Below, piece after piece: positions 55,461 through 63,403 of a stretch of DNA of 64,000 nucleotides. The notes under the pieces are model-generated. The model had not been told where the DNA came from, searched no databases, and saw only the letters and a program-made list of their open reading frames with translations. Source of the DNA: Chloroflexota bacterium. GTDB lineage: Bacteria; Chloroflexota; Anaerolineae; CG2-30-64-16. Each line of letters begins with the position of its first letter. Position 1 is the stretch's first letter. Location of the stretch: contig JAPLHB010000096.1 of assembly GCA_026389845.1 (NCBI GenBank), forward strand, positions 1 to 64,000. The letters run 5' to 3'. The position numbers and the translations under genes were made by a program.

Positions 55461-56702
55461 CTATCGCGTCGCCTCTGCCACACATTCCCGGATCGCGGCC
55501 ACCACCGTCTCGATGTCCGCGCGCGTCAGGTTCGACGCCGAGGGCAGGTACAGCCCGCGCTTGCAGAGGTCTTCGGCCACGGGGTAGCGTTCCCCGCGGT
55601 ACTGGTCGAAGTAGATCGGCTGGCAGTGCATGGGGATGAAGAAGGTGCGGGTCTCGATGCCGCGCTTCGCCAGTCCGTTGCGCAGCTCGTCGCGGGTGAG
55701 CGGGAATTCCTGGTCGAGCACGATGCCGTACATCCAGAAAACGTTGATCGCCCAGGCCGCTTCCGGCGGGGTGACGATGCCGGGAATCTGCCGGAGCAGC
55801 GCGGTGTAGTAGGCCGCGTTGCCCCGACGGGCCGCCACGAACTTCTCCAACTGCTCCGTCTGCGCCAGCCCTACGGCCGCCTGCAGGTTGGTGATCCGGT
55901 AGTTGTAGCCCATGAACTTGTGCCAGAAGTGGCGCTCGGTGCTGAACGCGTGGTCGCGCAGGTTCCACGCCAGCCGCGCCACGTCCTCACGGTTGGTCGT
56001 GACCATCCCCCCCTCGCCCGTGGTGATGATCTTGTTGCCATAGAAGCTGAACGACGCCGCGTCGCCCAGGCTGCCGACTGTCCGCCCCTTGTACTGCGCG
56101 CCGTGCGCCTCGGCCGCGTCTTCCAGGACGAAGACGCCGTGCTTCTGGGCGATGGCGTTCAGCGGGTCCATGTCCACCGGATGGCCGTAGGTATGCACAG
56201 GGATGATCGCCTTCGTGCGCGGCGTGATCTTCGCCTCCACCTGCGCCACGTCCATGTTCCATGTTACCGGCTCCGAGTCCACCAGCACCGGCGTCGCGCC
56301 CAAATAAACGACCGCGTTCGCGGTGGCGATCATGGTGAAGGTTGGGATGATCACCTCGTCGCCGGGGCCGATGCCTGTGGTCGCCAGGGCCAGGTGCAGC
56401 GAGACGGTGCCGTTGGCGCACGCCACGCCGTAGCGCGCGCCCATCTTCTCGGCAAAGAGCGCCTCGAATTTGTGGATGAAGGTGCCGCGCGACGAGATCC
56501 AGTTGGTCTCCACCGCCTCGGTGACGTATTTCAGCTCGTTGCCGGCTAACGTCGGCTCGCACACGGGGATGATGTTCCGTCGCTGCGGCGCGCCGAAGGG
56601 ATCAATCGGATGCACGGCCATCTGGAGCACCGGCTCCGGGCCGGGGATGATCTCCGCCAGGTCGCCCATGTCTTCGAGTTTAAGTTCGTGGGGTTGTAAC
56701 AT
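55461..56702 (-). CDS. DegT-family aminotransferase, perosamine synthase-like
   Basis: 413 residues. IPVCEPTLAGNELKYVTEAV, then NWISSRGTFIHKFEALFAEK; VACANGTVSLHLALATTGIG; VIIPTFTMIATANAVVYLGA; VLEDAAEAHGAQYKGR; PLP lysine in SFSFYGNKIITTGEGG. This pattern matches GDP-4-keto-6-deoxymannose 4-aminotransferases (Per/RfbE). About 35 extra N-terminal residues. ATG 56702 has GGAG upstream; the longer frame is repeat. Confidence 0.85.
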   Translation of the reverse strand: MLQPHELKLEDMGDLAEIIPGPEPVLQMAVHPIDPFGAPQRRNIIPVCEPTLAGNELKYVTEAVETNWISSRGTFIHKFEALFAEKMGARYGVACANGTVSLHLALATTGIGPGDEVIIPTFTMIATANAVVYLGATPVLVDSEPVTWNMDVAQVEAKITPRTKAIIPVHTYGHPVDMDPLNAIAQKHGVFVLEDAAEAHGAQYKGRTVGSLGDAASFSFYGNKIITTGEGGMVTTNREDVARLAWNLRDHAFSTERHFWHKFMGYNYRITNLQAAVGLAQTEQLEKFVAARRGNAAYYTALLRQIPGIVTPPEAAWAINVFWMYGIVLDQEFPLTRDELRNGLAKRGIETRTFFIPMHCQPIYFDQYRGERYPVAEDLCKRGLYLPSASNLTRADIETVVAAIRECVAEATR

Positions 56703-56712
56703 ATCGGCTCCT

Positions 56713-56906
56713 GAGTGTTGCGTGTTGCGGGTTGCGTGTTGCGTGTTGCGTGTTGCGTGTTGCGGGTTGCGGGTTGCGGGTTGCGGGTTGCGGGTTGCGG
56801 GTTGCGGGTTGCATGCTACGTACTGCGGGTTCCGTGGAAACAAATTGCGCCGCAAGACCAAACGGACCACGCAATACGCAATACGCAATACGCAATACGC
56901 AGTACG
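56713..56906. repeat. Large heptamer array with inverted arms
   Basis: About fifteen GTTGCGT/GTTGCGG units, a 55-bp middle, then ACGCAAT units in the opposite sense ending at the next stop codon. The longest array in the window; fills the whole 204-bp gap. Confidence 0.96.
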
Positions 56907-57623
56907 TCATTTGCCGATTGCCAGGCGGATGATGGTAACCACATACTTCCACCCTCGCCGCAGATAATCGGTGATGTTTGCGCCGGTCTTCGACTCGCCG
57001 CTGAAGCGTGCGCCGCAGGCGTAGGGGACCTCTTCGATCCGCAGCCCCAACCGCTGCGCCCGCGCCAGCAGGTCAATGCAGTATTCGCCATAATCGCCGC
57101 GCAAGGTGATTTTGTCAAAAACCGACCGCCGCGCTGCAACGAAGCCACTGGTGTAATCGCGGACGCGCCAGCCCAGCAGCAGCGAGGCGAACAGGTTGAT
57201 CGTCACCGAGAAGGCGCGGGCCATCAAGCTGTGACCCGGATCGCTGCCGCCCGCTACGTAGCGCGAGCCGATCGCGATGTCGGCCCCCGCGACCAGCCGG
57301 GCCAGCAGGTGCGGGATCAGATCCGGCGGCATCGCCAGGTCGCAGTCCATCCAGGAGACCGCGTCGGTGTCGGCCGCCCGGATGCCGGCCCAGATGGCCG
57401 AGGTCAGCCCGCGCTCGGTGGTTCGGCGGAGCAGGCGCACCCGTGGCTCCCGCGCCGCGATCGCCTCCACCACCTGCCACGTGCCGTCGGGCGAGTTATC
57501 ATCCACTACCAGCACGGTGACGGGCGTCTGTACGTGGCGCAGGATGCCTTCGATCAGGATGGGGATGTTCTCCCGCTCGTTGTAGGTGGGGAGGATGACG
57601 GTTAACGATAGTGGGTCGGTCAT
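56907..57623 (-). CDS. Polyprenyl-phosphate mannose synthase-like GT2 glycosyltransferase
   Basis: 238 residues. LTVILPTYNERENIPILIEG, VLVVDDNSPDGTWQVVEAIA, and WMDCDLAMPPDLIPHLL with the DxD-like metal site; SRYVAGGSDPGHSL and YTSGFVAARRSVFDKITLRG, YGEYCIDLL. DPM1 type, no C-terminal membrane helices. Would load a sugar on polyprenyl phosphate, the donor for the GT-C enzymes encoded next to it. Confidence 0.9.
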   Translation of the reverse strand: MTDPLSLTVILPTYNERENIPILIEGILRHVQTPVTVLVVDDNSPDGTWQVVEAIAAREPRVRLLRRTTERGLTSAIWAGIRAADTDAVSWMDCDLAMPPDLIPHLLARLVAGADIAIGSRYVAGGSDPGHSLMARAFSVTINLFASLLLGWRVRDYTSGFVAARRSVFDKITLRGDYGEYCIDLLARAQRLGLRIEEVPYACGARFSGESKTGANITDYLRRGWKYVVTIIRLAIGK

Positions 57624-57644
57624 TGTGGTCTCACCTGAGACTCG

Positions 57645-57704
57645 AAAAAACGCAAACCGAAAAACGCAAAGTCGTGCCCAGGTGCGCCTTTCGTTTTGCG
57701 TTTT
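57645..57704. repeat. Inverted AAAACGCAAA repeat
   Basis: AAAACGCAAACCGAAAAACG at left and CTTTCGTTTTGCGTTTT at right can pair across a 15-base loop; it lies just after the GT-C gene stop region. Confidence 0.75.
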
Positions 57705-59823
57705 ACTCCACCCTCACATTCCCGCACACGATCTTCGTCGTCGCGCCCGGCACTTCCACGACGACGCGGTACGTGCCTGCTGGAGTGATCGGGTTCAGGT
57801 TCACGTCGTAATCCACGCGGACAACCTCGCCGGGCAGCCAGCGGGAGGTGGGCCACACGTGGATGGCGTCGCTGCCGCGCTCCAGACGCTCGCCCCACAC
57901 CTGACCGCCGGCGTCCACCAGCCGAACGAGCGGGAAGACGTCCTTCGCCATGGGCTGGCCGGCCGTCCAGTAGGTCGTCACGTGGACCCAGCCGCTCGGC
58001 GGATGGTACAGGTCGTCGCGGGCGCGGAGCGCGTCCGGCTGGTAGGCGCAGCCCATCAACCGCAGGTCGCCCAGCGCGATGTCCAGCCGCGCCACGCCGG
58101 CCGGCAGATCGGGCGGCCGATAGCGTTGCGCAAAGCCGTGGATGGCGATGCCCGTCGGGTACGCCTCGGTGACGAGCGGGAAGCGCGCGCCGAACCAGCC
58201 GGCCACCAGGTTGCCGGGATCGAGGTCCTGGTGATGCGATTGCACCAGCCAGACCGCATCGTACTGCGCCAGCCCTTCCAGCGGTGGGTCCACCTGGCTT
58301 GGATCGGTCAGCCGGTCGGTGAAGGGGAAGTAGGTCGGCTGCGCGCCGGGTAGGGGCGATCCCTTGTGGTCGCCCTGGCCGAAATACCGCTCAAACGCCA
58401 GGTGGACATAATCAGCCTGGATCAGCACGGCGTCGTTGGGGCCGGCGTGCGCTTCGACGAACGCCGCGGCCTCGCGCCACGCCTCGCGGCGGTTCTGGCT
58501 GGCCCAATCAGCGGGCAGCGCGGCCGCCGTGACGCCCAACGTCAGCGCCAAGGCAATCCCGCCGGCCGGCTTGCGCCATTCCCAGAGCCATGCCAGACCT
58601 CGGCCCCACGCCAGGCAGAGCGCCGGGACCAGGAAGATGAAATAGCGCGTCTCGGCAAAGACGGTGCGGTCGCGGGCGAGGAGCAGACCGCCGGCGAGAG
58701 TGGGGAGGAGCAGCCAGAGGCCCACTCCCCACCTAACCCCCCAACCCCCTTCCCTCGCAGGGAAGGGGGAGACTGACACCCCTCCCCTCGCAGGGGAGGG
58801 GCTGGGGGAGAGGTCCGGCCTGATTATTCCGAGAACCGCCAGTCCCCCCGCGATAATCGCCACCCACGCCATCGCCCGCCCCGGCCAAGCCGGCCAGCCC
58901 ACGGTGTAGACCTGCAGCAATCGCCAGAGCGCCGGCCCCATGCCGGCGAACGCGCGGCCCGGCAGCGATTCGCCGCCGCTCACCATCCACGCCGACCGCG
59001 CCAGCGGCAGGAAGAGCGCCCCGACGACCGCCAGCGCCCCCGCGCCGATCCAGAACCGCCGTCCGGCCCCCGGCTCCCGCCGGTTGAACCACCAGCCGAG
59101 CAGTAGCCACGCTCCGGCCACCGGCAGGAGAAAGGCCGAAAAGAGGTAAGTGTAGAGCGCGGCGGTGAAGCCGGCGATGGTCAGCACTGCTGCAAGGGCC
59201 GAGTCACGGATTGCGGATTGCGTATTGCGTATTGCGTATTGCGTATTGCGTATTGCGTTTTGCGTTTTGCGTATCTCGCGCCGCGCATCCCGTTCACGCA
59301 CCACGCACCACGCACCACGCACCACGCCATACAGTCCGACCAGCCCAAACGTCGTCGCCGGCATAAACATCCGCGCTTCCTGGCTGTACCAGATCAGGAA
59401 CGGGTTGAGCGCCACTAACAGCGCGGCCAGCAGACCGGCCCGCCGGTTGCCCAGCCGTGCGCCGATGCCGTAGACCGGCAGCACCGCCAGCGCGCCGATC
59501 AACGCGCCGAGCGACCGCACCGCGCCATCCCCCGGCCCGAACGCGGTCGTCCAGAAATGGAGCAGCAGATAGTAGAGCGGCGGATGCTTGTCCTGCGTCA
59601 ACGCCAGCCCTACGCGCCAGATTTCGCCTGCGGGTTTCGCCGCCCAGAAGGTGCTCATCACCTCGTCGAACCACAGACTGTGATAGGTGAGTTGGTAGAG
59701 CCGAAGGGCGAGCGCAAGCAAGAAGATCGCCGCGATGACGGACGAAGGACGAACGACGACCGCCGAACGACCGCCGGTCGCCGCATTGCTTGGGTTGAGG
59801 AAAGAACTGCGTAAGGATATCAC
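57703..59823 (-). CDS. Polytopic GT-C glycosyltransferase (GT39-like) with several repeat inserts
   Basis: 706 residues. Membrane helices from about residue 29. LRLYQLTYHSLWFDEVMSTF near 45 carries the Asp-Glu pair of the first external loop, and LTQDKHPPLYYLLLHFWTTA near 75 fits ArnT/GT39 proteins. NPFLIWYSQEARMFMP follows. The C-terminal ~220 residues form a soluble beta-rich domain. In-frame repeats occur near residues 14-30, 164-206, 337-367 and 481-491. GTG 59823 is the furthest start; the true one may be later. Confidence 0.8.
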   Translation of the reverse strand: MISLRSSFLNPSNAATGGRSAVVVRPSSVIAAIFLLALALRLYQLTYHSLWFDEVMSTFWAAKPAGEIWRVGLALTQDKHPPLYYLLLHFWTTAFGPGDGAVRSLGALIGALAVLPVYGIGARLGNRRAGLLAALLVALNPFLIWYSQEARMFMPATTFGLVGLYGVVRGAWCVVRERDARREIRKTQNAIRNTQYAIRNTQSAIRDSALAAVLTIAGFTAALYTYLFSAFLLPVAGAWLLLGWWFNRREPGAGRRFWIGAGALAVVGALFLPLARSAWMVSGGESLPGRAFAGMGPALWRLLQVYTVGWPAWPGRAMAWVAIIAGGLAVLGIIRPDLSPSPSPARGGVSVSPFPAREGGWGVRWGVGLWLLLPTLAGGLLLARDRTVFAETRYFIFLVPALCLAWGRGLAWLWEWRKPAGGIALALTLGVTAAALPADWASQNRREAWREAAAFVEAHAGPNDAVLIQADYVHLAFERYFGQGDHKGSPLPGAQPTYFPFTDRLTDPSQVDPPLEGLAQYDAVWLVQSHHQDLDPGNLVAGWFGARFPLVTEAYPTGIAIHGFAQRYRPPDLPAGVARLDIALGDLRLMGCAYQPDALRARDDLYHPPSGWVHVTTYWTAGQPMAKDVFPLVRLVDAGGQVWGERLERGSDAIHVWPTSRWLPGEVVRVDYDVNLNPITPAGTYRVVVEVPGATTKIVCGNVRVE
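58349..58380. repeat. GTAGGGGCGATC palindrome inside the GT-C gene
   Basis: GGTAGGGGCGATCCC and TGGTCGCCCTGG pair across TTG. Coding strand reads GQGDHKGSPLPGAQP. Confidence 0.8.
58721..58812. repeat. Double-hairpin C/G-rich element inside the GT-C gene
   Basis: Stem 1: CCCCCTTCCC, TCGCA, GGGAAGGGGG (58745-58769). Stem 2: CCCCTCCCC, TCGCA, GGGGAGGGG (58779-58801). Coding strand reads LSPSPSPARGGVSVSPFPAR. Confidence 0.92.
59205..59332. repeat. Heptamer array inside the GT-C gene
   Basis: Nine TTGCGTA-type units followed by CGCACCA units. Coding strand reads REIRKTQNAIRNTQYAIRNT with 7-residue period, between a membrane helix and the next. Confidence 0.96.
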
Positions 59824-59860
59824 TCGTTACTCATCGGCTGGTTTAGTGAACCGCAAAAAC

Positions 59861-59945
59861 GCCCACGCACTACGCACCACGCGGCACGGCCTGGTCGTTG
59901 GTCTTCGGTCGTTGGTCATCCGTCGTTGGTCGTTGCGCCAGGCAC
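59861..59945. repeat. Heptamer array forming the C-terminus of the methyltransferase gene
   Basis: GTCGTTG/GTCTTCG/GTCATCC units, with CACGCAC units beyond the stop. Encodes RPTTDDQRPKTNDQ at the end of the protein. Confidence 0.92.
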
Positions 59946-60652
59946 AGCAGCGACAGCCCCACTGGCAGATCGCGATGCCGCAGCCAGCGCGCTTCGGTGG
60001 CGAGGACGCCGCGTAGGAGCTGGTTGAGCCTGACCGGCATGGGTCGCAGGTCGTCGCCGCCGAGCAGACCGGCCCGCGCGACCAGACGCACGGTTATTTC
60101 CGGCAGAAACAGCAGGCCGTTGGCATAGGTCAGACGCCGGATGATGAAACCAGCCCCGGCAACAAGGGCGGCGAACTCTGGCCGCCGGTAGCGTCGTGCG
60201 CCGCCCCAAAAATCATCGTGCGGCCCACGCAACCAGGGATGCGCCGGCACGCGCATCAGCAGCCGGCCGCCCGGGCGCAGCACGCGACGAATTTCCACCA
60301 ACGTCTGTGCCGGCGCGACGCCGCGCTGCTCCAACAGGTCGAGCGCCAGGGCCAGATCGAACGCGGCGTCGGGAAACGGCAGCCGGCCGGCCTCGGCTTT
60401 CACCGCGAGCCGCGTCCCGGCGAGTTGGGGCCGCAAATCCACACCGACGCCGAAGACGCCGGCCGGCAACTCCCCTAGCAGCCACCCCGGCCCGCAGCCG
60501 ACGTCCAACACCCGTCCGGTGACGGGATCGGCCAGCGCCCAGGTGATGCGTCTCATGCCGGCTGCCCACCAGTGCGTTTGGCCGTGGCGGGCCAGCAGGG
60601 CGCGGTAATCGGGCGGAGGTGGGTTAGTGACTTCCACGATACTTACGAACAA
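59870..60652 (-). CDS. Class I SAM-dependent methyltransferase
   Basis: 260 residues. SAM motif I GRVLDVGCGPGWLLGELP near 47, acidic end of beta2 GVGVDLRPQ, motif LPFPDAAFDLALALDLLEQ near 95, and RRVLRPGGRLLMRVPAHPWL near 130. Substrate unknown; context suggests a polysaccharide or lipid-linked sugar. TTG 60652 lies three bases after the neighbouring GT-C stop; GTG 60637 is an alternative. The last ~24 residues come from a heptamer array. Confidence 0.85.
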   Translation of the reverse strand: MFVSIVEVTNPPPPDYRALLARHGQTHWWAAGMRRITWALADPVTGRVLDVGCGPGWLLGELPAGVFGVGVDLRPQLAGTRLAVKAEAGRLPFPDAAFDLALALDLLEQRGVAPAQTLVEIRRVLRPGGRLLMRVPAHPWLRGPHDDFWGGARRYRRPEFAALVAGAGFIIRRLTYANGLLFLPEITVRLVARAGLLGGDDLRPMPVRLNQLLRGVLATEARWLRHRDLPVGLSLLCLAQRPTTDDQRPKTNDQAVPRGA

Positions 60653-60655
60653 TCT

Positions 60656-62863
60656 TCATTGCACCGTCACCGCACCCAAAATCAGGTGATCCTGCCCCGG
60701 CGGGTCGCTCGTCACTGCGCGTACACCGCCGGCCGCCGGGTTGTAAATCCCCACCTCGATCTGGTAGGGGCCGGGAGGCACGTCTGCGGGCAGTTGAAGC
60801 TGGTATTCGTCCAGGATCAGATCGCCCGGCGTCCAGGCGGTCGTCGGCGCGCTGTCCTGGCCCGGGCGCGCGTCCCGGCCGGCCCGGACGACGCTGCCGT
60901 CAGCCTTCGGCGGCCCTAACAGGTGCGTGAAGACCGTCCAATCCGCCGGCACGGTCGCGGTGGCGCGCCACCAAAGCTGCAAGTAGACGATGTCGCCGGG
61001 CCGGTAGGCGGCGCGATCCAGGTCGTAGCCGACCAGCTCCATGCCGGGCCAGCCGCCGGTGAAGGCGTATTTGGGCTGGCGGCCGGTATTGGATAGTACG
61101 GTATCGGATATTCGGTAAGCGCGGGCGTAAACCTTGCCGTCGCGATCCAGGAACGCCTTGACTTCGGTTGCCTGGGGATACAATTCGCGCAGCAGCCGGC
61201 CGCCGCGGTAGTCCTCGTGCTCGATCACGATGTACGTGGCCGGGCCGGGCGTGAAGGCAGGCGCGACGAACGCCGACCGGCCGTCGAAATGCCGCACGGC
61301 CCGGCCCTCGCGCCAGGCGAAGGCCAGCGTCATGTCGCCGGATGGACGCGGGGTCAGGTAGACTCGCTCGGTCGCGGGCAGGTCGAGCACGTACTGACCG
61401 ATCTCCCACAAGCCTTGATCGTAGGCATAGTAGATGGCGTGGCTGAGACCCCAGGCGCCGAAGTAGGCTGTCGCGGTGTAGATCGCGCTGCCGAGTAGGA
61501 TCGCGGCCACGACGACCGCCCGGCCCACGCGACGCAGCGCATCCATCCCCGCCGCAAGCTCCTCGGGAGCCACGCCGCTTTCGCGCAGCCGCCACGGCAC
61601 CGCCTGACCGCGGGTGGCCGGCTGACCGGATCCGCGGCCCAGAAGGGTCGCCAGCCCCAGCCCGCACAGTAATGCCACCACCGGCGCCGCGCCCAATGCC
61701 CGGCGGAAGTGCGGCGCATATTCGCTCAGCACCGTCGGCGCGAGCATGATCGCGCCGGCCAGCAACAGGCCGCCGAATGCAGGTCGCCGCCAGCGCCAGA
61801 GCGCCAGCCCGACGCCCAGGGTGAAGGGCAGGCTCATCAGTACGTCCAGCACCGGCAGCCCGGGCACGTTGTTGCGCGAGTCCGCGTCGCCGCGGAAGCT
61901 GAACATGCCCAGGGTCGCGGCCAGGTTTCGCACCGGCGAGCCAGGCCCTGCGCCCTCCGCGCCCACCGCGATCTGGCTGGAACGCAGCAGCAGTTGATCG
62001 GGGTGTTGCAACCAATTGAGGCCGAGCGGCGCGAAGACGACGAGCGCGACCGCGCCGGCCAGGAGTAGGGGAGCAAGGCAACGGATGGAGGAGCGGATAA
62101 GCGGATGGGTACGCCGTTGGATGAGGGGACGAGGGAGTTGGGGAGCAGGGGGGCAGGGGGGCAGGGGGGCGCGCGCCTTGGCTTCTTGTTTCCCTGTTTC
62201 CTTGTCTTCTTGTCTCCTTGTCTCCTTATCTACCCACCATACCCCCCACACCCCCAACCCCGCCGCCACCACCGGCAGCAACCGTCCCGCGGGATAGGTG
62301 TACATGCTGAGGCTGGTGGCTGCGCCCAGCGCGATCCATGCGCCGATCTCATTTGTGCGCAGGCCGCGGAAAAGCATCCAGAGGATCAACACCAGAAAGA
62401 GCGGCACCAGCACCGGCTCGATCCCGACCCGGCTGAAGTGGATGTGCCAGCGCATGATCGTGAGGCTGGCCGCGGCCAGGAGCGGCAGCGCGGGCGGGAT
62501 GCGGTCGTCGGCGCGGACCAGCTCGCGGCCCAGGGCGTAGAGCGCGGGTACGGTCAAGGTCCCGATCGTCGCCGCCACCCCGCGCATCACCGCCGGCGAC
62601 TCGCCGAAGAGCCGGAACGCCAGGCCGGTCAGATAGATGAACATCGGCTCCACGCCGAAGTTGCCGGGGAAGAAGATGGGGTGATAGCCGGGCCGGGTCA
62701 GCACCCGCCAGGCTTCCAGGGCCTCGTAGGCTTCATCGTAATGGAAGCCCGGCGGGACGCGGTCAAGGCCCCAGAAGCGCAACGCAGCCGCAAAGGCAGT
62801 GAGCAGGAGCAGGGCGGTGGGGGTGAACCAGGGCTGAATCCGAGCACGCCAGCGACCTAACAT
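60656..62863 (-). CDS. Polytopic GT-C glycosyltransferase
   Basis: 735 residues, about twelve helices and a C-terminal soluble domain. RFWGLDRVPPGFHYDEAYEA near 30 has the Asp-Glu pair of the first external loop; LTIMRWHIHFSRVGIEPVLV near 135 matches the motif of the GT-C gene at 20052. Likely transfers a polyprenyl-linked sugar on the outer face. A repeat-derived insert occupies residues about 210-261 (ETRRQEDKETGKQEAKA). ATG 62863 lies three bases after the UPF0175 stop. Confidence 0.82.
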   Translation of the reverse strand: MLGRWRARIQPWFTPTALLLLTAFAAALRFWGLDRVPPGFHYDEAYEALEAWRVLTRPGYHPIFFPGNFGVEPMFIYLTGLAFRLFGESPAVMRGVAATIGTLTVPALYALGRELVRADDRIPPALPLLAAASLTIMRWHIHFSRVGIEPVLVPLFLVLILWMLFRGLRTNEIGAWIALGAATSLSMYTYPAGRLLPVVAAGLGVWGVWWVDKETRRQEDKETGKQEAKARAPLPPCPPAPQLPRPLIQRRTHPLIRSSIRCLAPLLLAGAVALVVFAPLGLNWLQHPDQLLLRSSQIAVGAEGAGPGSPVRNLAATLGMFSFRGDADSRNNVPGLPVLDVLMSLPFTLGVGLALWRWRRPAFGGLLLAGAIMLAPTVLSEYAPHFRRALGAAPVVALLCGLGLATLLGRGSGQPATRGQAVPWRLRESGVAPEELAAGMDALRRVGRAVVVAAILLGSAIYTATAYFGAWGLSHAIYYAYDQGLWEIGQYVLDLPATERVYLTPRPSGDMTLAFAWREGRAVRHFDGRSAFVAPAFTPGPATYIVIEHEDYRGGRLLRELYPQATEVKAFLDRDGKVYARAYRISDTVLSNTGRQPKYAFTGGWPGMELVGYDLDRAAYRPGDIVYLQLWWRATATVPADWTVFTHLLGPPKADGSVVRAGRDARPGQDSAPTTAWTPGDLILDEYQLQLPADVPPGPYQIEVGIYNPAAGGVRAVTSDPPGQDHLILGAVTVQ
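62081..62232. repeat. Octamer arrays inside the GT-C gene
   Basis: GCGGATAAG-type start, GCAGGGGG x3, then TTTCCTTG/TCTCCTTG units, all 8-bp period. In frame; the encoded stretch is Lys/Glu/Gln-rich, then Pro-rich (PLPPCPPAPQLPRP). Confidence 0.92.
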
Positions 62864-62866
62864 GCG

Positions 62867-63148
62867 TCAACCAGTCTGGGCGAGTCGTAGACTGCGCGCG
62901 ATCTCGACTTCCTCAGCCCATTCATCCTGCGAGTAATCCAGGTAGGCGATGCCACGCCTGCGCAACAACGCCAGGAAATCCAACCGGCTCACGCCAAGCA
63001 GCCTCGCCGCCTTGCCCGATGAAATTCGTTCATCGGTGAACAGCGATAGCACGAGCCACTCCTGGATGCGCTGCTGAATGTCCTCGCGGCTGATGCCCAG
63101 GTCAAGCAATGGCCTTGATAGGTGGATTTCCAATGCAACGTCAGTCAT
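62867..63148 (-). CDS. UPF0175-family antitoxin-like protein
   Basis: 93 residues. VALEIHLSRPLLDLGIS, then LVLSLFTDERISSGKAARLL and GVSRLDFLALLRRRGIAYLD form the UPF0175 helix-turn-helix region. Such proteins are usually paired with PIN-domain (DUF3368) toxins, but no toxin gene is on either side here: GT-C downstream, repeat and partial gene upstream. ATG 63148 is chosen because the upstream frame is repeat. Confidence 0.8.
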   Translation of the reverse strand: MTDVALEIHLSRPLLDLGISREDIQQRIQEWLVLSLFTDERISSGKAARLLGVSRLDFLALLRRRGIAYLDYSQDEWAEEVEIARSLRLAQTG

Positions 63149-63162
63149 GTCTTTCCTCGTCA

Positions 63163-63335
63163 CCATACTCGACACGGTCACAAAGTGCGCTTTTAGGCGT
63201 CTGTCATTCTGAGCGGGTATGCCCCTAACTTCTCGCGACGGCGAGCATCCAGCGAAGAATCTCATCTCGCGACGAGACCCTTCGCTGGATTCTCGCCGCA
63301 ACGCACTTCACGGGACAAACCCGCTCAGGGTGACA
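63163..63335. repeat. MITE-like dispersed repeat, copy 4
   Basis: Core TGTCATTCTGAGCGGGTA at 63202 to AACCCGCTCAGGGTGACA at 63335; flank ATACTCGACACGGTCACAAA shared with copy 1 at 4676. Shorter (134 bp core) than copy 1 because an internal block is missing. Confidence 0.9.
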
Positions 63336-63403
63336 AAGCAGCCCTTGCAGTACTCGCAAAAGCGCAGTTTATGCCCGTGGGCAGTATATCTGCGGCGGAA
63401 GCA

